Source: Punctularia strigosozonata HHB-11173 SS5 (lineage: Eukaryota; Basidiomycota; Agaricomycetes; Corticiales; Punctulariaceae). From it: a stretch of 64,000 nucleotides of DNA. Of this stretch, positions 21,502 to 31,332 are shown one piece after another (position 1 is the first letter of the stretch; every line of letters begins with the position of its first letter). The stretch lies in NCBI RefSeq assembly GCF_000264995.1, contig NW_006767433.1:2842749-2906748 (forward strand). Reading direction: 5' to 3'. A model generated the notes under the pieces. The model ran no database searches and was not told the DNA's origin. It saw nothing but the letters and a program-made list of their open reading frames with translations. Both the position numbers and the translations under genes were made by a program.

Positions 21502-21949
21502 GAACTCGCGAGGATGGACATGGCAGGGGTAGTGCATGAAATTGCCGACCAGGATGGTAGTGGTCCTGCGAATGGGGTGATGAAGGACGCGCAGTCTTGA
21601 CACATGCAATGTGCACTGGTGGGATATCATTGCATGGGTATAGAGGAGAGAAGACTGGCTCGGTGTTCTGTAGTGGTTGTGTCCGTCCTCCTGAGCATCG
21701 CGGTGTCATCCCTATCTTACCTCTGTCGGGTCGCGACACTGTCGCTTGCAATGTTTACTATTCTACCCGTATCTTCACTGTTAGCTTGTAGATGCCGCTC
21801 GCATGTGTCTACCCATAACACGCGATCGTAAATATTTATAAATGACCCCCATTACGTCAGGCGGTTTACATAGCTTCGTTTTCATCGTTCTCATGTAATC
21901 ACCAGAGCCGGTTTCTTGATATCTTCGAGTATCGCTCGTCCACCGGACC

Positions 21950-23900
21950 ATGTCTCGCTTGTTCCCAAACGTAGTGTCATCTGTTACGAGCCCACGGACC
22001 CTGGTTCTGTGTTTACCATCAGAGCAGTTCGGATGGTGTAAGCAGGTGTGTTGCCGGTCCGACTTTGCATGGCATTCAAAGTCTGAATGGCGCGTAGTAC
22101 GCAGAGGAAGGGTATAACGTCTTGCACTTAGTGGTTGGACCCAACGGAAATGTTGACGATGGAGGAGCTGCTGCCTGGAACGATGTGGATACCACCAGCC
22201 CCTGGGTTTTGATTACTTATGGCGCTACTGTTGCGACCATCGCAGGGCTGTCGACCTTCGTACGCGACCGTAGTTACACCTTGCGAGCCTGCGTGCACTA
22301 CTGTCCATTGGTGGAGAACCCGGAAGAACTGATGTTCAGGGTTAATTCAAATTCGTGAGATTCGTTATTTGCTGACCACGCCGATCGCTGAGGGCGTGCA
22401 CAGCATCTTAGTACATCTTGCGGAAGAACAACGCTCACTCCTTGAAGCCTTAAAGTTTCTCCTAGGGACTCGTGGATGCAATTCGGCGGGTTTCCCGATC
22501 ATTGATGTTTATACCTACCCTTCCGTGCCAACAAGTCCCCCGTTCCCATTTTCGATGCAGCCTCCGTCGTTAGTCAACAAAAGCGAGGCATCCACAGTTG
22601 ACCCATATATACGCTCGGCTACTGGAGTTGCGTACACGAGGACCCTGAGACTTCTGAGACGCGAACTAGGTCCGCATTTTGATCTTGAGAAGGTTGGTGT
22701 TGATGAATGTCTCGACTTCATGGTATATTCATGTTTCATTCTATGTAGCTGTGGGAGAACCACACGTACTTCGTATGTGCTTGACGTCTTGTAAAGCTTG
22801 ATCATACGTCCGAAACATTGTTCCAGGAATTTGTTGAGCGGGATGCACCAAGTAGGTCGAAACTAGTTTGACGGACTTGTGCATCACCAATTACGCTTTT
22901 CATGATTGCAGAGACAATGGCTACTATGGTGCGTGAGCCAAAGTGTTTACGTTAATCCGGACAACCGAACAGCATATCATGATTAGGTTCAAACGCCCTA
23001 CGGTTGTTATGCTGTAAGCAGCATTAACAAGTGACTGATACATTCACAGTGAACCACATACCTACTCTCACCGGTGGTGTTGGGTACGATGATCTGGCAC
23101 GTTTTTACAAGGTAAGCAAAGTAAGGCACAAATACCGTAGGCTCATCAAGTCTACCTAGTATCACTTCACTACCGTCAGAGTGAGTGTGCATTGCCTCTT
23201 GCCTAGACATTATGAGTATCATAGCACAAACCGGTGGTAGGTTACACCTCCGGATACTGAGATGCTTACGATTTCGCGCACGGGTACGTCATACATTGTT
23301 CCCACCGCTACGCGTTATTTATGAATCCACCTTCAGTCGGCTCGGACAGGCTCATCGATGAAATGATCTTCAAATGCACGCACACAACGGAGATCGATTG
23401 GCTCGTGCCAGGTGTACCTCCGACAGGGAGGCCGCTTGAGATTGCGCTCGTCGGAGTAGTGGCGTTTCGTGGAGACAAGTTGACCTTCGAGTGCGTCTGA
23501 AAACTTCAACAACATGATTCGAGCTCACATGCATCGTCTCGTACGCGGGATTTTAAAGCATATGTAAGTCAGAAAACATATTCGAAGTGCTTTGAGATAA
23601 GTAACTCTGGAACAAAATCGTGTAATCTGCAGATACTGGGATCAAGGTGAGATATAATTCTTCATTGAGGAGAAACGGAATCACCAATGCTTGTGTCAGC
23701 TTCTGTTTTAGTGCAGGTACTTGGCTCTGCGTACTATGTGTAGTGCGTTGCTGAACTCTACGTAGCTCGGTTTGCTCGACCCTAAATTGCTTCCTGTTGC
23801 CGGTGCGGAGGCAGCGAGGAAGGCTATGGATCCTTTCGCCATTCCGTCTAATGGGTTAATGTCACGATGGAAAACTAGCGAGGGTTTGGACATCAATTAG
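21950..23900 (+). CDS. Dienelactone-hydrolase/SnoaL-like (carboxymethylenebutenolidase-type) protein
   Basis: Many tiny exons. The N-terminal part resembles a fungal dienelactone-hydrolase fold (EPTDPGSVFTIRAVRM, EGYNVLHLVVGPNGNVDDGG, ACVHYCPLVENPEELM). The C-terminal part is a SnoaL/NTF2-like domain: YTRTLRLLRRELGPHFDLEK, LWENHTYF, EFVERDAP, VNHIPTLTGGVGYDDLARFY, YHFTTVR, VTPPDTEMLTISRT, VGSDRLIDEMIFKCTHTTEI, WLVPGVPPTGRPLEIALVG, YWDQ and LGLLDPKLLPVAGAEAARKA, ending in SEGLDIN. All exons from EGYNVL on join in frame with plausible GT/AG introns. The 5' end is unresolved: MSRLFPN at 21950 and ICYEPTDPG just downstream sit in frames 2 nt apart. Substrate unknown. The family name is from general resemblance. 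Confidence 0.68.
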
Positions 23901-24956
23901 GCGTGTACGTACACCAATACCGCAGAATGTGATAGCGTCATCAAGGGCGTCGAGATGCATACATGCATATCATTCATCATCACGGCCGTCACCTAATAGT
24001 GATACTTTGAACGGATACCACAAATCCCATGAATCATGTGCATGGGATCATTAAGTCGCCAAGGTCACTGTCTGTAGTACATCGGCATCGGTGCATCAAC
24101 CGCTTGTGCACAACGCATATTCTGTTTTCACTCCCGAGTCCAACGCGTCTCGATTTCCGAAATACTGACAGGTAGTGCCTAGACAATCGTATGGTGAGCT
24201 GATATACATCTCGATGGTGGTCGACATGCCGCCTTCTCATCGTAATCACTCCAGTAACCTTCGCTGAGGTCCACCTCAGGGAACACCGTCCCGCTCTCGG
24301 TTCCTTGACATTTCCAGACACCCTATGGCAATCTAAAAATTTACGTGCCCGCACATTCACGAATGTAACTTACGCGTGGATCGAAACCGATAAACTCGAG
24401 ACCGCGACAATCGACGGTGAGAATGGGAGCAAATTGCCCGTTGAGTTCAGCATCGTAGGGTTTGGGAGGTACATTCGGCTCGAATTTCGCTGAATGTTCT
24501 CGTTTGCACATCCCGCACCTCCATACGAAGTTGGCTGTGGCAGCTTTGCTGCCTGATACAGCGTGCTGCTCCTGTTGTTGGATTAGCTCAAAGATTTCGG
24601 TTCAGCAGGCGCATATGATCACTCACAAGTCTGTTTACAGATACAAATTTCGGATGTACCTCATGGCATGAACTGCACTTAACCTAGTGGTAACCGGGAT
24701 CAGTGTCATAAGTATCATTTTACGACGTATCTGATCACCTGGAAGAAGAATTCGTAATCATCGAATCCTGGACACAAGGAGGTACAGTTCTCTAGCTCCG
24801 CTTTGATAGATAGTTGCAGTCGCTGAGCTCTGTACTGAGCAAAATGCCGCATCACTGGGCTGAACACTCACTACCATTCCGCGGCCAGAGCTGTTGAGTT
24901 TGTGAAGGGGCAGGTAAGTGGCTGTGCAGCAACTCCGTCTCTTACCAGCACCGACT
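23901..24956. other. Intergenic, no supported gene
   Basis: About 1 kb with only short frames. A plus-strand frame around 24305-24493 (TFPDTLWQSKNLRARTFTNV onward) is open for about 60 codons but has no family resemblance I can name and no convincing splice partners. No RNA gene seen. Confidence 0.35.
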
Positions 24957-25845
24957 ATGCACTTCCTTTGTGCCGCGCTCCGGGCGCGGACACAGTCGGC
25001 GCGTATGTATCGACGAGCAATCCATGTCTCACAATCAGCGCTTGCAGCCAAACGTCAAGGGCCTGCTGTGGGCGCTGTGCCGTATATACCCGGCTTGGAG
25101 TTAACGGAGGAAGAGCTGGAGGGCGAGGAGGACACTTTCAATGACACTTCCTCCATCGGCCACGAGATCCTAGAGCAGCAAAGACAAGCATTGCACTACA
25201 TGCGTCTGATCGAACATGAGATGCCTCAGCTCGTTGGTTAGTTTCGTGCCGCAAATGTCGTGACGTGACTGAGCCAACCTCCGTAGCGTTTCGGAAACCT
25301 TTTGTTCCTCCATCCAACAGAGCACCTATCGTCGTTCGGTCTGTCGACTATGGTGAAGATGCGCACCCGGGCAAAGCAAAGCGTGTTCTCGTCGTTCCTC
25401 TATCTCGTCTAGCTCTCAGGAATGAACATGCCATTCACAAGGCGAAACTCATTGCCGGCGTACGATGGTCTCCAGAACCTCCACGCGATTCTGGCATTGG
25501 GGACTCCGAGGAAGGGCGTGAGCAAGGATACATCAAAATTGCGTGCGAGGACTTTCCGGAGGCCGAGATGAACCTGAAATGGGCCAGCGACGTCCTAGAT
25601 CGCTTAGTTGAAGAAGCAAACGTGCGTATTGCGCTTGTTGCTGTATGCCCCTTCGCTCACCTCAAGCATCACAGAATGAGCCAGAAGCTGTTGCAGACAT
25701 TCCGCAGGATACGCGGCACCTAGATATGAAATTGCGGAAGGCCAAAAAGGGCGAGCACAGGGTGGGACCGATTCGCAGTCGTCCCTCGCTGCGTGACTTC
25801 CCCAATGAATGGCTTCCCTCTCGTCCAATATATATCACGCCGTGA
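24957..25845 (+). CDS. RSM24: Mitochondrial ribosomal small-subunit protein mS35
   Basis: Component of the mitochondrial 37S ribosomal subunit. The start at 24957 gives MHFLCAALRARTQSARMYRR, a basic Ser/Arg presequence. Then IHVSQSALAAKRQGPAVGAV, an acidic linker (LTEEELEGEEDTF), and the mS35/Rsm24 domain: AFRKPFVPPSNRAPIVVRSV, RVLVVPLSRLAL, HKAKLIAGVRWSPEPPRDSG, GYIKIACEDFPEAEMNLKWA and VLDRLVEEAN. A last exon (from about 25676) gives NEPEAVADIPQDTRHLDMKL and ends LPSRPIYITP. Two introns are needed. One between LKWASDVLDRLVEEAN and NEPEAV could be missed, because the unspliced frame runs on for some 30 codons. Length is normal for fungal mS35. Confidence 0.85.
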
Positions 25846-27029
25846 TTTTCTCGTACTTGCAGGTCCAGTCGCTGCACCACCGTCATGAATTGGTCTTTCC
25901 TAATTCTGTGCCGTTTTGTTTTGCGCATGATTGCTGTTCCATACGATAGACGCATATTCTAGCCACTAGTGAAGACCAGAACTGCGATCGTCGGCATGCA
26001 GGAATAATATTCTAGCGGCAGACTTGGTGAAAGTAAATCTGCCACGACGCAGGTAACGCGGGCCGTTGAAGCCGTTCCCCTTGTTCGCTCGTTCGAAAAA
26101 TACGTCGAGACCATGAAAGTTGTGAGAAGCTGTGCCGATAAAAGGAAAATCCCGACGAACGTACCCAACAAACCACATTTCAGCATCCCATTCGCGGACG
26201 CCGATCTGAGAACTTTTTTGGTATACGTGGTGTTGGGAGCAGCAGTGCAGAATCATAAGTAATCGTGATAACTCGCGACGAAAATACTCCTATACTTCAA
26301 GCCATCGCAGATGTCTCTTTACCACCAGCTGAAATGATGCATACGCCTGTATATAGTTCCGAGCTTTGACGAGGTTTCCCCCCTACGTCGCTCCTGAGCA
26401 TGTGACGTTCTTTTGCAGTGTTCACTACTGTGGCCTATAAAACAGCCTTCCGTGCTCCGTCGGACGGTGTGTTTGCCCGTCTTCGTCTTTCGCCTCAGCT
26501 TCAATCCTGACAGCCGTAACGGTCCACCTTCACCGGCAAGGTCTATTACACTGCCATTTTGGCCTCACGTGGTGGCCAGCTGAGCGTGACATGGGGGATA
26601 GCCGCCGTTCCCGGATGGGGGTCATCCTTTGTCCAGCTGATTCCCAGAGTTACTGTCCAATCCCCTCAGGGTGGTGCCATTACAACTGGCAGGGATGTGA
26701 GCCTACAGCTTGTCACCAGCTGTGACTCATATAGGCAGGTATCCGGGATCCACCCCTTATTCAATGATACTGCTCCTCACCACTAGTGATATACAGAAAT
26801 TGTCATATCATTTATCATGCTAAATACAGGAGTATACTATCATCACTACTGTAGTACACACAGCCAACTTCAGGGGCAGGAGACAAATTCGAGGGCAGGA
26901 GACAGCCGGCTTCAGGCATGGGAGGTGGGTGGCTTTGAGGTTGGGGGTTGAGACGAGGCAATTTCGAGTGCTACAGCGAGTGGTATCGGCAAAGCACGGG
27001 GGCAGGGAATTCTTTGGCAACAACGAGAG
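25846..27029. other. Gene-poor stretch, possible minus-strand coding remnant
   Basis: Roughly 1.2 kb without a supportable gene. A minus-strand frame at 25966-26256 (IGVREWDAEMWFVGYVRRDF, then ASHNFHGLDVFFERANKGNG) has protein-like composition but I cannot name it, find a start or link exons. The plus-strand frame at 26559-26786 looks like chance. It could be an exon of a decayed gene. Confidence 0.3.
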
Positions 27030-27165
27030 CGTGCCTTTGAGCACAGCAGGGGCTGTCTTAGAACACAGCTGTGGGGCATCTGCGAGCACGGCAAGCAAGG
27101 TGTCTTTGAACACTGCCAGCGGGGTGTCTTCGAGCACGGCCGACGGGTCATCTTCGAGAGCAGCG
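27030..27165. repeat. Degenerate 24-bp minisatellite
   Basis: Imperfect tandem repeats anchored on GAGCAC/GAACAC at about 27039, 27061, 27084, 27108, 27132 and 27156, a spacing of 22-24 bp. In one plus frame this reads as an eight-residue Ser/Ala/Thr-rich repeat (ASASTASK, VSLNTASG, VSSSTADG). It abuts the NmrA-like fragment. No functional gene is supported across it. Confidence 0.6.
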
Positions 27166-27230
27166 GCAAGGCGGCAGGTCATCCTCCAGCGCTACGGCAG
27201 TGGGTTCATCTTCGAGCGCAGCTGCGGCGG

Positions 27231-27521
27231 GAGTCGAGCCTCACGTACACGATCGTCAGCACCGGACCGTTCCTCGACTGGGGCCTGTACGCCGGGTTCC
27301 TGCTCGGCTCGCTGATGGAGCGCAAGGTGGAGACCTACGACGGCGGGCATCAGGAGTTCAGCGCGACGACGCTCCCGACGATCGGCCGCGGGGTGGTCGC
27401 GGTGCTGCAGCATCTGGAAGAGACGAAGAACCGGGCTGTGTACTTCCACGAGGCGGTCGTTAGCCAGAGCAAGCTGCTGGGGATCGCGAAGGAGCTGACG
27501 CCCGGGGAGACGTGGTCGTGA
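27231..27521 (+). pseudogene. C-terminal fragment of an NmrA-like oxidoreductase
   Basis: A 96-codon open stretch reads SSLTYTIVSTGPFLDWGLYA, then MERKVETYDGGHQEFSATTL, PTIGRGVVAVLQHLEETKNR and AVYFHEAVVSQSKLLGIAKE before a stop. This matches the substrate-domain half of fungal NmrA/isoflavone-reductase-like NAD(P)-binding proteins. The N-terminal Rossmann half with its glycine-rich dinucleotide loop is absent upstream, where instead a minisatellite lies, and the normal C-terminal helices after TPGE are missing too. So it is a truncated host-gene fragment and probably not functional. It lies in a patch visibly richer in G+C than the flanks, like coding DNA moved from elsewhere or left after decay of the surroundings. 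Confidence 0.65.
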
Positions 27522-27619
27522 AGCGTAAGAGACAGACCGACAACGGGATCGGCATGGAGGATAGGATGGTAGTTAGCATGGTCGAGGCCATCATAGGACG
27601 CATGGCCTACCCGTATGCC

Positions 27620-27833
27620 CAAAGAACTGGGGCGGCAATGGACGGAATACCGTCAAGGCCGCCCGCCACTTTGCGCCCTTCATGCCGATGTCGAAGGAGA
27701 CGCGCGCCGCGGCGGTCGCCAAGGTGTCGAAGGCGCGCAAGACCCGCACCGGTGGTACCGCGCCGACCACACCCATCCGCGTGCTCGCCAAGCAGCTCTC
27801 GGCCATGTTCCTTTCCGACTCTGAACAAACATG
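27620..27833 (+). other. GC-rich coding-like fragment, unidentified
   Basis: Just after the NmrA-like fragment an open frame reads KAARHFAPFMPMSKETRAAA, VAKVSKARKTRTGGTAPTTP and IRVLAKQLSAMFLSDSEQT before a TGA near 27833. Composition is protein-like and GC-rich. I do not recognise it and see no start or splice partner. It could be part of the same decayed locus or of a different gene. Confidence 0.3.
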
Positions 27834-28142
27834 ATTATGAGAACGTACTGTTGTTGATGACCTCGGTCCTACCTTGTGTAACGTTGTTGACCAGAACGCG
27901 GACGTATGGGTCACTCTGCGATCCGATTTATCATCAGTAAGGGACAACAGGATATGAAGGCAATCTTATCTGAGGGCTTGACCTCTATACACAACTTGCC
28001 TGATCGCGTCCTCAGCGTCGAAAACACAAGTGATATCGACGCTTCACTTACCCATTTTCACTACAGGACATGACTGGAAATCGAAAGGCAAAGCAGGGAA
28101 GGGGACTTGGCCGCAGCGGTGAGCGTCGACGCTCGACCAACC

Positions 28143-28162
28143 ATCACGTGATATCACGTGAT
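28143..28162. promoter_or_regulatory. Palindromic double E-box (two CACGTG)
   Basis: ATCACGTGATATCACGTGAT is a perfect 20-bp palindrome made of two TCACGTGA sites 10 bp apart, one helical turn. CACGTG is bound by bHLH and bHLH-leucine-zipper factors in fungi. The nearest confident start downstream is the nitrilase at 29150, about 1 kb away, so the target is uncertain. Confidence 0.5.
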
Positions 28163-28529
28163 ATGGTGTGTTGCGACGACGGGACAAGTCGCACTTGCAA
28201 GTTCAAAGCCCAATGCCAGTCAGCTGTAGTTACAACAACTTAGCAGCTATGTATGTATCATTCTCCTTCTGAGAGCACAAGTCAGCGACTTCAAATTTTA
28301 CTTGAGCATATATATTCTACGATGGAATTCTATCATGTCCCTGATACATGGGAGGTGGTCTGGTGTTCATGTATACACCACATGTCCTCTGTGTATTGAA
28401 GATCTGGAGTCCAGCTGTATCAGTCAGAGCGATGCTATGTGGTAGGCATGCAGCCACACGCTGACCAACTGGCTGGATCACAGCTGGGATCCCCAGTGCG
28501 CTGAGGCGTGGGACCAAATTGGCGGTGTA

Positions 28530-28719
28530 GGCGCTGTACGGTACAGGGGTGACTCAGAAGAATCACCCGTCTTTGCGACTCAGGGTTACCATTATCGGTA
28601 ACTATGTCTCACGACGTTGCCTTAACCGGAAATTTCTAGAGCCATCTATTGCCTTTCATGGAAGGTCAAATCGCAAAGACGGGTGATTCTCTCAAATCAC
28701 CCGTGTACCGTACAGCGTC
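28530..28719. mobile_element. Tourist/Harbinger-like MITE, copy 2
   Basis: A 190-bp element with long inverted repeats of about 50 bp. The left end begins GGCGCTGTACGGTACA and the right end read on the other strand begins GACGCTGTACGGTACA; both continue into GGTGA.T..GA.GAATCACC and GTCTTTGCGA. The flanks are GTA on the left and TTA on the right, probably a 3-bp duplication with one change. It shares with copy 1 its length, GGTGACTCA, GAATCACC, GTCTT, GCGAC and TGTCTCAC blocks. No coding capacity. Confidence 0.82.
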
Positions 28720-29149
28720 TTAGGTCTCGAAGTCGAGCCGACAAGATGTCATGTATCAAGGGTAGTGTTTGAATGATTGCATGTACGTTGTCCATTTTTT
28801 GATTTACTTATAAGTGTTTTGCCGTATCGCTCATTTTTTGGGAATTGCTTAGATTGTTACCATAGTATATGTGCTATGTATCTATGTGTTGTATGCTATC
28901 CATACTTGCGAGTCATGCTATCCCGTCATTGCGAATTCGTTCGCCTGTCCAGAGGGTCCACCCGTCTGGTGCCAGCACGCAGGGTCTAAGCTGGAGTGAG
29001 CGCGTGTTGAGTTCCATCGTAGTTACCCACGTGTGATAAACGTTAGACGGGTCCGATTTGCAGATGAGTACTCTTCGAGGTCAGATGACAGTAGTAATCA
29101 ACATACCAGGCAGATCATTACTCACCGACCAACTCGTTCCATACGGTCA

Positions 29150-30312
29150 TGCCCAACGTTCTCCGTGCCTCCGTCGTGCAGACCTGCACAGCAAGCTTTC
29201 ACCTTGATGAAACACTTCTGAAGCTTGAGCGACTTGCTCGCATTGCCAAGGAACGCGACGGCTCCCAGCTGGCCGTTTTCCCTGAAGCATTGTAAGTGCT
29301 AACATTATTAAAGAACGACCACCGTTATGGGAAGCGCCCATGGTTTCGCTCTCTGTATCTAATTTTAGAATCTGCTGATCCGTATCTCTTGCTACCAGTG
29401 TCGGCGGATACCCGAAGATGAGCACGTTTGGTGTCGTCGTGGGGGAGCGTTCCGATGCTGGGCGAGACGAGTTTGTTCGCTATCACAATGCTGCGGTAGA
29501 CATCCCTGGGCCCACAATATCGAAAATTGAAAGCATCAGTGCGGAGGTCGATATTTTCCTCGTGATCGGGGTTATCGAGCGCGATGGAGGGACCCTATAC
29601 TGCACAGTCGTCTTCATCGACCCCAAAGATGGTTTTGTGGCAAAGCACAGGAAACTACAGCCCACAGCCATGGAGCGAGTCATCTGGGGCCAAGGGGGTC
29701 CCGATACTCTGGCAGTCGTAGAGAAGAATTTTGACACGTCGAATGAGTGGAAGAAGTTGAAAATCACGGCGTCAATATGCTGGCAAGTAAATCAACCGCT
29801 CTCTTCGCATAAATGTCACATTGATCTGTAGGGAGAACTACATGCCCCTACGTAAGAGAAATAACATTCATTACTATTTCTTCATGTGCTGATATTGATG
29901 TCGATAACACTCAGTGCGCACATTTTACTACTCGCGAGGGACCCATATATATTGCGCCCCCACTGTCGATGCGAGGCCACAGTGGCAGCACACGATGGTT
30001 CATATCGCGTTGGAAGGACGGTGTTTTGTCCTCTCAGCTTGCCAATTTTCACAGGAAAAGGACTTTCCTGCGGACCACGCTGTTAGAGATCCCTCAAAAA
30101 GGGACCCCGAAAACATCATGATTGGGGGAGGGTCAGTCATTGTCTCAGCATTAGGAGAAGTGCTTGCAGGCCCGCTGTGGGGGGAGGAAGGTGTCTTGAC
30201 AGCGGAACTTGACCTTGACGACATAGTGCGCGGCAAGTTTGATATGGACTGCGTTGGTCATTATGCGAGACCAGATGGTGACTGCATATCCCTCTGCTCG
30301 AATACTTACTGA
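29150..30312 (+). CDS. Nitrilase/cyanide-hydratase family hydrolase
   Basis: Carbon-nitrogen hydrolase that would convert a nitrile to an acid plus ammonia, or cyanide to formamide. The start gives MPNVLRASVVQTCTACFHLD. The catalytic triad is visible: Glu in LAVFPEA, Lys in KHRKLQPT and Cys in ICWENYMPLLR. Further family motifs are VGGYPK, YCTVVFIDP, GTHIYCAPTVDARPQWQHTM, HIALEGRCFVLSACQF, IGGGSVIVSALGEVLAGPLW and GKFDMDCVGHYARPD. Introns fall after FPEA, within CWENY and after ENYMPL. The CWENY intron (29783-29831) starts with GC (TG|GCAAGT) and splits the Trp codon next to the catalytic Cys; spliced, it gives CWENY exactly. Length is normal for a fungal nitrilase. Substrate cannot be told. 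Confidence 0.9.
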
Positions 30313-31332
30313 GCTCATTTTACTCCAAGTCTTTCAACTAAGTGTTACAGGTGCAACATAATTGGAGTGAGTCATGCTAAGGATTTTTTGGATTCTCGCA
30401 TTGAAATCTTGTCTGTAACATAACAAGAACGTTGGTAGCGAAGCAGCTTCCGCTATGTCCATGCCACGAACCAGAATATGCAGCGTTGTTGTAGCAAGGC
30501 TAAATAGTAGTATCCTGAGAGCTCCGTATACAATCCTTCGATACGACGGCGGGTGATTCAGACACGGACAGAAAGAAACACAAGATGGCATAGGCGGTGC
30601 ATTCATCCTAATATATAGGGCGTCCATCCTGACAGGAAACGAATGTTATAATTAAGTATGGAAAGCTACACATAGACCACTCACAGATCGATTTGCCACA
30701 CAATAGCAGGATACCAGATTCATTGACTATCACATGGACGAGAAACGAACGGATCCAAGTCGGCGAACAGGCTATAGCTATGCATCTCAAAGGACTTGAT
30801 CAGAATTGCTAAACCCATGAGTCTTGCGTCAAAAGTGGCTTCTTTTCATGCGATGGAGCGCCGGACGTAGTTGGCGCCTGGGCAGAAAATAATCTTCCAA
30901 TATGAAGGCTATGATGCAAGATAATTGATAACTTTGGATTTCAGACAGATGCGGATGGGCTGATGTTCGATGGAGTTCGATCTTCATGGATAGCAGTACG
31001 ATATAGTTCGCCGCACGTTTGCAGCATGTAGTATGCGCCATCCTAAAGGAGGCGAGTAAGAATAGGATAGCAAGAGACCATGAAGGTCAAGGAGACACTG
31101 CTAGACAACGAGTTGTCCTGGGTTAGTCCTTTCTTCGAGCAGCGGTCGGTGAATGAAGCTGATATCAGAGGGAGTGGGGGCGACCTGACGACTCAGCCAC
31201 CAGAGCCAAACATGTCAAGCTTCACGAAGAGCGGGCGTCGTCCAACCTGTTCCCGCCGGTCGTTGCCCACCACGTAAAAGTGCGCGCTCGCCCTCTCTTG
31301 CGTTCACCACGCCTCTCAGAGTAATTGCACAG
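30313..31332. other. Intergenic, septin upstream region
   Basis: About 1 kb with scattered short frames and no recognisable protein, RNA gene or repeat. The last 250 bp probably hold the septin promoter and 5' untranslated region. Confidence 0.4.

Noticed and set aside
24918-24956. Extended start for mS35 beginning MAVQQLRLL
   Set aside because: The first codon there is not ATG; the in-frame ATG at 24957 gives a good presequence.
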